Below, piece by piece: positions 10,736 through 22,800 of a stretch of 64,000 bases of DNA (its first letter is position 1; each line of letters starts with the position of its first letter). Location: positions 85,014,604 to 85,078,603 of the forward strand of contig NC_092349.1 in assembly GCF_963676685.1 (NCBI RefSeq), in the 5' to 3' direction. The notes under the pieces are model-generated. The model ran no database searches, was not told the DNA's origin, and worked only from the letters and a program-made list of their open reading frames with translations. Origin of the DNA: Mytilus edulis (taxonomy: Eukaryota > Mollusca > Bivalvia > Mytilida > Mytilidae). The translations under genes and the position numbers were made by a program.

Positions 10736-10819
10736 TTAATAGGTAGTATATGCATGTCATGACTATAGTTGTATGTTGGTTGAACTAACACATTAAGGCA
10801 ATGATGTTTTATTTTATAG

Positions 10820-13800
10820 TCATATTACATCCCTGAAGTCAGAAGTACCAAGAAGTGAGTTAATCTGCATGTTGGCTGTACCTGCTGCCTACACCATTCA
10901 TGATTTACTCAACTTTACAGCAGCAGTTCAGTGAGTAGTTTGTACTGTAAGGTGACAAATTTTCACTAGTGTTTTATTTTTGCTAATTTCGAGATTAAGT
11001 AAAAATTTTGGCTCACATACATTTTATCTTGATTGAAGATAATTAGAATCAAAAACAAGAAATATACACATAACAACAACAACAACAATACTTTATTTTA
11101 AGAGGGTTACACAGTTAGCTATATAACTAATCTTCCCTGAGGCCCTCGACATGAGAAATCAAACAAAATGCAAACATATACATTGCATACATTAGTATAA
11201 AAAGTCAAGTATGATAATAATGTTCTATACAACTTGATAAAATGTGATGACAAAAATAAACATGATGACATGATCAGTAGCTGATGCAAAAGTAAGCTGA
11301 TTTGGTCATGTCCGTCTGGCAGTGTTCATCTGACCTTTACTTAGTTTTCCTTTGGTCAATATTAATGTTTGTGGTTAAATTTGTTTCTCAGCTACTACAT
11401 AAGTGCATAAAATGACTGTATGGTGTATTTGTCTGTCTGGTAGGGTTTATCTGAGCTTGACCTGATTTAAATGATAATTTGAGGTTTATGTTAAACTTTT
11501 AGTAAAACATGAGTTATCTGAAATACTTTCAAAATAAATTCAATCATAATCAATGAATCAGGCTTCTCATTTCAGAGTGTGCACTCTTACAATTAAATTG
11601 AGCTATTTATCTATAGTTTTATAAAACACCTTTTTCAGTGAAGGAATAGAATACCTAAGAATTGTCAGAGACAGTACTCCAAATCAGTATATGGTATTGG
11701 TGAAGTTCAGAACACAGGTAACTTATAATATTGACCTATTCTATAGATCAAACAAATTATTGGTACATGGGCTAGAATAAATTTGTTATTTTTCATAAAT
11801 GATTTCTCCAGTGTATCTACGTACTGTAAAGTGTAAACCCACTTAATTTTTCAAGCCGTTTATTTTTCGTGACTTTCACAAGAAGAAAAATAAAGCAAAT
11901 ACAAATAGCAGGAATTACACAAAACAATTGGATCTTTCCTAACTACATCAGATATATTTAAAACTTGTACAATTAAATTGCTGTGAAATGGACTAGAAAG
12001 GTCTTAAAAAAAAGAATATATACACAAAAATAAGATGGTTTACAGCATATATATTTAAGGTTTTGTAAAAACTTGATAACTAGAAAAAATAATTTAAAAG
12101 AGAAATGAAGTGAATCACTGAATATGATCAGAGTTTTCTTTTCTCATGTTTACTTACATCATAATTTACATCTGAGTTAGATCTTTAGTATTGAGGATCT
12201 TAATTTTTTTATGTAATTGCACCTGTATATATGCTCCATGTGCTTTTTGTTAACAGGAAATTACAATGTAATTTAAATGCTGGGAAATGTATTGATGTCA
12301 CAGTAAATAAATCTGATATATCAAAGTGAAACTATTTTACTGTATCCTATACAAATGTCAGGATTAATTAAGCAGAGTTATCACAGAAGCTCGCCAAAAT
12401 TTGAGACACCCAAAGTTGAAAAGTATATTGGTATATATGTCTAACCTGTAAGGAGTTAAAGGAAATAGCTAAAATCATGCTATAATTATTTAATTCATTC
12501 AAACACTACCTATGATTGTATTTTTTATGCCCCACCTACGATAGTAGAGGGGCATTATGTTTTCTGGTCTGTGCCTCTGTTCGTCCGTCCATCTGTGCCT
12601 TAGTTCGTTTGTCCATCTGTGCGTCCGTTCGCTTCAGGTTAAAGTTTTTGGTCAAGGTAGTTTTTGAAGAAGTTGAAGTCTAATCAAATTGAAACTTAGT
12701 ACACTTGTTCCCTATGATATGATATTTCTAATTTTGATTCCAAATTAGAGTTTTGACCTCAATTTCACGGTCCACAGTGCGAGTGGGGCATCCGTGTACT
12801 TGGGACACATTCTTGTTCTTTGTGAGTTAGTTATACCTTTTGTATCTTCCAGAAACTAGCAGACGAATTCTTCAACACCTATAACAATGTAACATACAAC
12901 TCAATTGAACCAGATATTTGTTTATTGACTTATGTGGCTAAAATGGAAACTTTAAAAGAAGAAGAGGTAACAATTAAACATTTAAGCAATAAATTTTAGC
13001 AGGTGTATTGATCCTCATTGTAGTACTGTGGATTCATTATTATTCGTTGGATACCAATTTTCATAGTTTTTGTCGGTACAGGTGAACCACTAATTTAAAT
13101 GTTAAAGGAATCACAAATTTGCTATTTGGTTGTATACAGACTTAGACAAAACCACAAATCAAATATCCACGAAAATGCAAATATCCACGAAAATGCAAGA
13201 TTTCCTGGATCCACAAAAATTGATACCCACGAAAATAATGAATCCACAGTATGTGATATGATTGTCTATGAAAATATAGATTCCTACACTGCAACAAGTG
13301 TATTACGATATTTCTCCACTCGAGACAGTTAAATTTTAGTATTTAAAGCGTGAGGCTTGCCGAGCTCTTTAAATAATAAAATTTAACTGTCGAGAGTGGA
13401 GAAATATCGTAATACACAAGTTATAGTGTCGGAATCTGTTTCTCTAATGCTTTTTATCGTTCTTTTTCAAAGATTTTCAGAAACTTGTGTTCTTTATATG
13501 CGACGTCATCAGGCATTGTCGCCTTTTTTCATGACGTCACAATAGGAAAATTCAGAAGAAAACAAAACATTTAGACGTCATAATAAAATTTCGACTAATC
13601 ATTTGCCGAGAACAGATTTTTCACTAGTGAGGAGAAATATTTTTCTCACACCAGTCAGGAAATGTGAAAATAGTACAAAAATTAGAGAACAAGTATTCCA
13701 TCAGATATGTTGGAGTTTTCTTCTGTCACAATTTCTTACCGGTATTCAGATAACTAGAAGAAAGAAAAATAATTTAATTGCATTGTAATCAAAAGAAGAC

Positions 13801-16800
13801 AATTCAATTAGTTATAGATGGAGAATTAAATAATTTTCCAAACACCGATACAACTAATGGTAGATTTGCTGTTTGCAGTTTTGTATAATGATTCAGTAGT
13901 AAAAAGTGTTTGAAAATAATGCAGAAAGCAGTTTTTAGTGTGAAAATTTAACAAGACAATTAAATTAATGCTTTGACTGTTTCAGGAAGTAAGTTTACCT
14001 GTGCCAGGACTTACAGAATTACCCAACTGTCCTGTATGCTTAGAAAGAATGGTAAATATTACAATTGATAAATTAGGCTATACTGTAAAAGCAGACATTT
14101 TGGTCCAGAATTTGATTTGCTTTGTCTCATGTATGGATATTATCCAGAAAATTAAAATCCAAATGAGTATATACTCTTACAGAATATTACTTTTTCAATT
14201 GTAAACCAAGAAAATTGATCCTCATGTTATCAATTTTAGCCACAAAACAACAAAAAATTAACCCACAAAAATATAATTGTTTTACATTATTTGGAAGAAA
14301 TGTAAACTTTGATTCTTAAGATTACACATAATAATTCTTTTCTTTTTCAAATGTTTACCCCTATATAGAGATCAAGCATCTTAAGAGTTTCATAGTTCAA
14401 ATGACAATATTGAATTCTCATCTTTATTACAACCTTCTAACCAAGTGCTCCGCAGGGCGCAGCTTTATACGACCGCAGAGGTCGAACCCTGAACAGTTGG
14501 GGCAAGTATGGACAAAACATTCAAGCGTGATACAGCTCTGAATTTGGATTGTGATCAAAGGAGTATGTTCGATAAGGTCCTAAAATGGCCCACTTTTTTA
14601 GCGTAAATTTCAAATTCGGATTTATTGACCAATATCACGATAAATTATAGCTAATACATTGACTAGATAGGATATAAGCCATTTTGTTTAAAATTTTACG
14701 TTTCTGCGTTTCATTATGACGTCACAAGATGTACTCATATTGATTTTTCACGAAACAAGAATGTGTCCAAAGTACATGGATGCCCCACTCGCACTATTAT
14801 TTTACATGTTCAATGGACCTTAAATTGGGTAAAAAATCTAATTTGGCATTAAATTAGAAAGATCACACCATAGGGAACACGTGTACTAAGTTTCAAGTTG
14901 ATTGGACTTCAACTTCATCAAAAACTACCTTGACCAAAAACTTTAACCTGAAACTCACACTTTCATTTTCTATGTTCAGTGGACCGTGAAATTGGGGTCA
15001 ACAATTTAACTTGACTGTAAAATTAGAAAGATCATATCATAAGGAACATGTGTACTAAGTTTCAAGTTGATTGGACTTCAGCTTCATCAGAAACTACCTT
15101 GACCAAAAACTTTAACCTGAAACTCACACTTTCATTTTCTATGTTCAGTGGACCGTGAAATTAGGGTCAAAAGTTTAATTTGACTGTAAAATTAGAAAGA
15201 TCATATCATAAGGAGCATGTATACTAAGTTTGAAGTTGATTGGACTTCAGCTTCATCAAAAACTACCTTGACCAAAAACTTTAACCTGAAGCGGGACAGA
15301 CGGACGGACGGACGGACCAGAAAACATAATGCCCCTCTACTATGGTAGGTGGGGCATAAAAATCAATGAAAATGGGTAAATTTCCAAAGATTATTTGACA
15401 GGAAACATAGAGCGCATACGTCGACAACAAAGATCTTTTAAAATAATGTTTGTGAAGACATTTAATATGTCTTATTTGAATTTTAAGCTTGTCGACGCCT
15501 GCGCTCTATGTTTCCTGGTCCTTTATTTGGTTGAAATCCCGCTGATTTTGTCAAATTTCACAAAAATCCCTTAACTTGACCGTTTTGGAATGTAAAAATC
15601 GTTGTGTTAGAATTAAACTTTGACAAAAACAGCTCTGTTTAACTTTTTCACATGTCTTTAGGGCAACTTAAAACAATTATTGTCTTGTAACCATGAACTT
15701 TATAATTGGGGCCAAATATGGCACTTACCGAACTTACTCCTTTTTGACATTACATGTTTTTTTTTACACAAAACAAATGTCAAGATTTTACAAATCAATT
15801 AAAGATTTCTTCTTCAAACTTTTTAAATCTAAAATTAAATAGTTGACACAGCATAGGTTTCTGACACAGAATGAATGTGGTCTAATGAACTTAAAATATT
15901 TTTTTTGCCTTTGAGCAATTCACTATGCTGTTGAATATTAATCCTCTCAAAAAAATGTTTGAAGAAATTTTCTTTTTATTTATGAAATCTGAAATGAGAA
16001 AAATTTAAACCCCCCCCCTTTTTTTTCACATCCCCGTTTCCCTTTTTCCAAAACTGATATCAATTCAAATTTCTAATGGAGTTTGCAACAATAACTACTC
16101 TTTTAAATACATCATAAGATATTAAAATGTAAAATAAAGTGCTTGTTATCACTGAATGGTAAAGATTGGTTGGTAGTAAAAGTGAATATACATTGTTTAT
16201 TGTATAAAACAATAAGAAAAACTTCATCAGCAACATTTTATATTGGCAAATTTCCAATGAAGTTATTTACATAAAGTTATTGGCAAATAAAAATAGAAAA
16301 TGACATCATAGTCATGTCTGGCAAATGTCCAACATACATTATCTAAAAACATTTTAGATAAGATAAGGAAAAAAAGCTTCATCAGCAACATTTTATATTG
16401 GCAAATTTCCAATGAAGTTATTTACATAAAGTTATTGGCAAATAAAAATAGAAAATGACATCATAGTCATGTCTGGCAAATTTCCAACATATATTATCAA
16501 CTTCTATTCTATACATTTTATTTGGGCGGGTTGTTGTCTCTTTGACACATTCCCCATTTCCATTCTCAATTTTAAAGAAAGATAACTCCAATTGAAAATT
16601 AATTGCTATTGCACAATATTGTGCAATTAGATATTTCTTGCTATTGTGCAATACTGTGCAATTGAAAATTTGTTGCTATTGCACAATACTTGATATGGAA
16701 TCCTGATTTGGACCAACTTGAAAACTGGGCCCATAATCAAAAATCAAAGTACATATTTAGATAAAGCATATCAAATAAGCCCAAGAATTTAATTTTTGTT

Positions 16801-19800
16801 AAAATCAAACTTAGTTTAATTTTGGACCATTTGGACCTTAATGTAGACCATTTGAAAACTGGACCAAAAATTAAGAATCTACATACACAGTTAGATTTGG
16901 CATATCAAAGAACCCATTTATTCAATTTTTGATGAACAAAGTTTAATTTTGGACCCCCATTTGGACCAACTTGAAAACTAGGCCAATAATTAAAAATCTA
17001 AGTACATTTCTAAATTCAGCATATCAAACAACCCCCAGGATTCAATTTTTGTTAAAATCAAACTAAGTTTAATTTTGGACCCTTTGGACCTTAATGTAGA
17101 CCAATTTGAAAACGGGACCAAAAATTAAGAATCTGCATACACAGTTAGATTCGGCATACCAAAGAACCCCAATTATTCAATTTTTGATGAAATCAAACAA
17201 AGTTTAATTTGGACCCTTTGGGCCCTTTATTCCTAAACTGTTGGGACCAAAACTCCCAAAATCAATACCAACCTTCCTTTTATGGTCATAAACCTTGTGT
17301 TTAAATTTCATAGATTTCTATTTACTTAAACTAAAGTTATTGTGCGAAAACCAAGAATAATGCTTATTTGGGCCCTTTTTTTGCCCCTAATTCCTAAACT
17401 GTTGGAACCAAAACTCCCAAAATCAATCCCAACCTTTCTTTTGTGGTCATAAACCTTGTGTCAAAATTTCATAGATTTCTATTAACTTAAACTAAAGTTA
17501 TAGTGCGAAAACCAAGAAAATGCTTATTTGGGCCCTTTTTGGCCCCTTATTCCTAAAATGTTGGGACCAAAACTCCCAAAATCAATCCCAACCTTCCTTT
17601 TGTGGTCATAAACCTTATGTTAAAATTTCATAGATTTCTATTCACTTTTACTAAAGTTAGAGTGCGAAAACTAAAAGTATTCGGACGACGACGACGACTA
17701 CGACGCCAACGTGATAGCAATATACGACGAAAAAATTTTCAAATTTTGCGGTCGTATAAAAAGATAGAGAGAAAATCGAAGTCTTTTAAAGATTTTTTGA
17801 CATTTGTTTGCTATTTATATATTCAGAAAAGTACAAAAAAAAGATTCATGATCTTGTGAAAAAGAGAAAAAAACTGATGTAAATTCTGATTTTTTTTTTT
17901 TATATCTATTAAACAGGATGAGTCTGTAGATGGAATATTAACAATCCTGTGTAACCATGCTTTCCATATGAAATGTTTGGCACAGTGGGGTGATACCAGG
18001 TAAGAATTCATTGTAGTGACGTACTCCATATTAAATGTTTGGCCAGACAGCAGCAAATGTACCATACAATGTATGAATGACTTGAGAATCTCTGTTGCTC
18101 TGATAAAATCATTTTATTATGATATGGTCTTATTTCTATTTTAGTTGTCCTGTGTGTAGATATATACAGACACCTGAAGAAGTGGTAGACAACAGATGTA
18201 TGACCTGTGGATCACAAGAGGTTTGCTATAGTAATTAAAATACTTGTAGTTCAAATGTATCATTTCAAATTTAAGACAACAGATTGTCAAATTGTTAAAT
18301 TGAGAATGGAAAATATGGAGTGTTAAAGGGACTACCGGTACAAGTGACCAAAGAGAAAACAGCCGGAAAATCCCACATCTTGAGACAGGCTTCAGCTGGC
18401 CCCTAAACATGTAAAAAATGTGTACAAGTTCAGCGAAAATTGACATCATACTAAACTCCAAAACATAATCAAAGTGCTGGACAGCACCTCTGGAAAGTTT
18501 GCAACTGTAGCTGCTTATTATTCCAAAAAGGTTATTGACGTGTATTATTTTAAAAATGTATTTCATCACAGCTTGGATGTTTTAAACTAAACCATTGTCT
18601 CGTCAGTATTTATCAAAAATAACTTTTTTTCATGTTTGTCATAAAAAGTTTTGATATTTTCTGTTGCAACCTAAAACTGTAGATCTAAAATATTGAAATA
18701 TACAGAAAGCTCTGTTAATTTCTTTTTAAGTACCCATGCCATGTCAACATCAAGGGCCTGTGAATTAGTATTTTTCTATTGGTTTAGATCCTTCATATTT
18801 GTTTTTAGTAAATTAACACGTAAGTTTTTTTGTTTGAATTGCTCCACATATTTCCTATCGGGGCCTTTTATAGCTTTCTACATGTATATGGTACAAATAT
18901 TTCTCATTATTGACGACCATATGGTGGCCTATAGTTATTTACACATTTTCCTCCTTTGAACTCTTTTAGATAACATCATTGGTTCTTTGCAAAAAATACC
19001 GCATTCTTTTTTATAAATAAGACAGTAACAGTAACTTAAATCAATACAACTGTAATGAAAGTGAATTTATATTAAAGGCTTTTATCAAAAATAGGGAACG
19101 TGTCCATGGGACACAAATGATGCCCCCGCTAGCATTAATGTTATAAAGGGTCACAACTCAAGAACTGTAAATGTGACGCTACCAAAATGTGTACTTGATC
19201 TGAGTTATAGGGTAATAAGCATTGTGTATATACATTCTAATTACACAGTATTGCGCAATAGATTTGTAAGATCTTGACATTTGTTTTGTGTCAGAAACCT
19301 ATATATTAAGTCAAAAATTTGATCGCAATCCAAATTCAGAATTATATATCAAGCTCGAATGTTGTGTCCATACTTGCCCCAACTGTTCAGGGTCTCGACC
19401 TCTGCGGTCGTATAAAGATGTGCCAAGCGGAGCATCTAGTTCCATTTGTAACAAGGCACAACCCTAGAACAGTTAAAATAACTCCACCAAAATTCAAACT
19501 TGAACTTTGTTTTATTGTTAAAAGTATTACAATGTATAAGTTTCATAACATTTGGTTGAGCGAACTAAAGTTAGATAACTGAAACGAAAATATTCAGCAA
19601 TTTTTTACATATGTAAAGGGGCATAACTCTAAAATGGTATAACTATCGCCACCAAATTCAAACTTGATCAGTGTTTGTGGTAATGATCATTGTGTATAAG
19701 ATTCATAGCATTTGGTTAAGACAAACTAAAGTTAGAGAACAGAAACTAAAATTTCCAGCATCTTTCCTATTTGTAAAGTAGCATAAAATGCTAGAATGGT

Positions 19801-22800
19801 AAAAGTGACGCAACTAAAATTCAAACTTGACTTATGAATTGTGGTTATAATCATTGCGTATAAGTTTAATACAATTTGGTTCAAGCAAACTAAAGAACGA
19901 TGTTTAGACAAAAACAATGCATTTTTTAATTTTTTTTTAATCAAAGCGAGTATTTACCTTTAATCGTCCTTGGCGTGAGACGTTAGACATATAATATAAT
20001 TATCGAGTATTTTATATTCTTTCACCTGTGTTTCACTTTTCAATTATCCGACGGCTTGGTCAAAATGTCAACTTGTTCGCGCATTTTAATCAGTCATTCC
20101 CGATTCTTTCGATACACTCGGGATTTTACCACGTTTACGTACGTACATATAGTAAACAGGTAAAAGTAGAGCGGGAAAATGAAAACGTAATCTCGCGTAG
20201 ATTTCTTGTGATTTTCTCTTCAGCGCATGGCAGATCCGCGAAGTAGTGTTTGTGATACTCATTTTTTAAAATGAATATACATGTCGTTCTGAATCGTCGG
20301 TGAACATTCATTTCTTTTTTATTCAAGCTGTAATCTTTTCATTCAAAACAGTAGTTACTCAAAATTTTAAAAGAATCTCTCAAGAATCAGAACTCAAACA
20401 CTAGTACTACACCATCTCGGAGCAGAATATATTGCGATAATCTGTCAACCGGAAGTTTGAGGCCGACGCCTAAGGAAAGTAGCAATAGCAAGCTATAGCA
20501 AACTTTCCAAAAATGAACTAAAATCATGCAAGACTAACAAAGGCCAGAAGCTCCTGACTGGGCACAGGCACAAACATGTGACGGGGTGAAACATGTTTCT
20601 TGGGGAAAGAAATGATACTAAGCCTCAGAATTGTCACCGGTAATAAAATGATATGTTCAGGTTTACCTTTTAAGAAGAAGTTTAAAGGTCCCATAGAATA
20701 AACTCTGCAGAGTAATTTTTCAATGGAAACGCTCAACGTGTAAAATTTGAAATGGACAGGTTAACACTAAATGATTCTGAGCCAAAGTTTCAATTCTTTT
20801 GCAATGAAAATAATCTTTAAAAATGTAAACAGACATCAAATGAAGTTAAGTAGATGGAAAAATAGGCATTTTTTTTAAAAGAAACATACAGTTGATTGAT
20901 CATTATATATGCATGGTATACCAATCTCTATGGATTTCTTGGGTAAAGGTTAACCTTTAATTTATATTCTGAAAGAAGTATAAATTTTCAATAGACTTGT
21001 ATGCATATTTTCCCAAATGGTGGGAAATAAATGAATGCACAGTACAATATTAAATAGAAAAACATATGTAGTATTTCTGCTAAATGACAATTACTGTAAG
21101 ATCTAGAGTTTGTTTTTACAGTTTTAGTTTTTTTTTCAGAGTTTATGGATATGTTTGATTTGTGGAAATATTGGCTGTGGTAGATATACTGGACAACATG
21201 CACACAGGTAAAAATATGTCTATGGAGGTTTATAAAAGAGGGGCAAAAGATACCAAAGGGAAATACAAACTCATAAAACAAAAAAATAAACTGACAATGC
21301 CATGGGTAAAAAATAAAATGACAAACAGACAAACAATGGTACACAAGACACAACATAAAAAACTAAAGACAAAGCAACATGAACCACACTAAAAACTGAA
21401 TATGATCTGATGTGTTCCAGATGGGTGTAGATGCTTCTCCACATGTGGGCACCTGTATGGTTACTCATGTTAGTATGAACCTTGTAACACATCTTATGCA
21501 GTAGGTCACATGTGTGTAACATATGGATAGTTTTATAAATCCAATAAACCTAAATAAGTTAAAAACAAACAAACTTAAATGATATTAAATCAGTCTCATT
21601 TCTTTTTTTTTGCAATCTTACTTAACAAAGCAGGTGAATTTTCATAATAATAGAGATTATCCCATTAATAATGCCACATTTCTTGATATGAAAAGAGAGA
21701 CTACTGTAAATTCAGAACTTATTGCATGAATTTATTATTCAAACTTTGAAGAATGGTAATAAAGTTAATTATTGCAGTATCTGGAAAATATGTATGCAGA
21801 TATCAGAATTTGATTTCTTATTATTGCCTAGTCACATGATTCACAATAATTAAAACCTCACAATAACTTCTGAATTTACAGTATAATATTTTCACACACT
21901 AAAAATTCTTGTTGCAGTCATTTTGTAGAAACACAGCATACTTATTCTATGCAGCTTGGTAACAATCGTGTGTGGGATTACGCTGGAGATAACTATGTCC
22001 ATAGATTAGTACAGAACAAAGGAGATGGTAAACTAGTGGAGGTAGATGAAGGAGGGCGGGTAGTACATGAAGAGAAAGTAGATTCTCTAGCTTTAGAGGT
22101 AAATTTAAGTGAGCTTACACACATGAAATTGAAATCTGTATTTTATAATGTTTATGGAACATGGATTCCATACTTGCCAAATGGCATTTTATTTTGAACT
22201 TGATTGAAAGGAGTAAAAAAAAGAATACTATTTACAATTGTAAATGAAGGATTAATTGTTTTTAAGGTCAATTTTTTTGTTTACAGTGAAATAACTCTGC
22301 ATGAACTTAATTGAACAAAATATTGTATTCACATTTTGAAAGCAAATTTAACAGAAAGAAGAATATTATGCAAATGTGCCCATTTATATAGCCAAAACCT
22401 TATTACCAGAATGGGTTTGTAATGTTTAGAAGTTGTAGTTTTACATATGTAAAATGTCCTTAGTGTGTGCTTTTACTTTTTAACAATTTCCTTGAATGTT
22501 ACTTTGATGATTTCAGTACACCTACCTCCTAACAAGTCAGCTAGAATCACAACGACTTTACTTTGAAGAAAAGATGAATCAGATAGAAGAAAATGGAAAA
22601 CTTACGGTGAGGTTAATGTCAGAGAAGGAATAACTCCATGATGTATCATATATCTTGTCATCATTAAAAAGTTTATGTAATTGAGAAATAATTTATTTTG
22701 ATAAATATATCTGTGAATGCTGTATTTCTGTTTGATACTATCATACAGACAGTTGAATTTGACTGTAAGCAGAATTACTGGCTATAATATAAAAAAAAGT

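Larger units (their letters stand above)
14436..17760 (+). mobile_element. 'TTTATACGACCGCA' TIR element, copy 1 (BRAP intron), with nested insertions
   Basis: Starts ACCAAGTGCTCCGCAGGGCG, then TTTATACGACCGCA (14464-14477), and ends TGCGGTCGTATAAA (17747-17760), an inverted match. Internal tandem segments are of two sorts: a ~125-bp block with TTTGGACCAACTTGAAAAC, and three ~160-bp blocks with TGTTGGGACCAAAACTCCC and GTCATAAACCTTGTG. A CGACGACGACG microsatellite lies before the right end. A GCCCCACC element (14757-15358, inverted) and a hairpin (15397-15520) are inserted. Copies 2 and 3 are at 28080-29905 and 34528-35491; an inverted fragment is at about 19250-19440. No transposase seen. Confidence 0.75.

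Noticed and set aside
18141-18569. 142-codon minus-strand ORF
   Set aside because: It overlaps, in antisense, a firmly assigned BRAP exon (18145-18220) and has no recognisable protein features.
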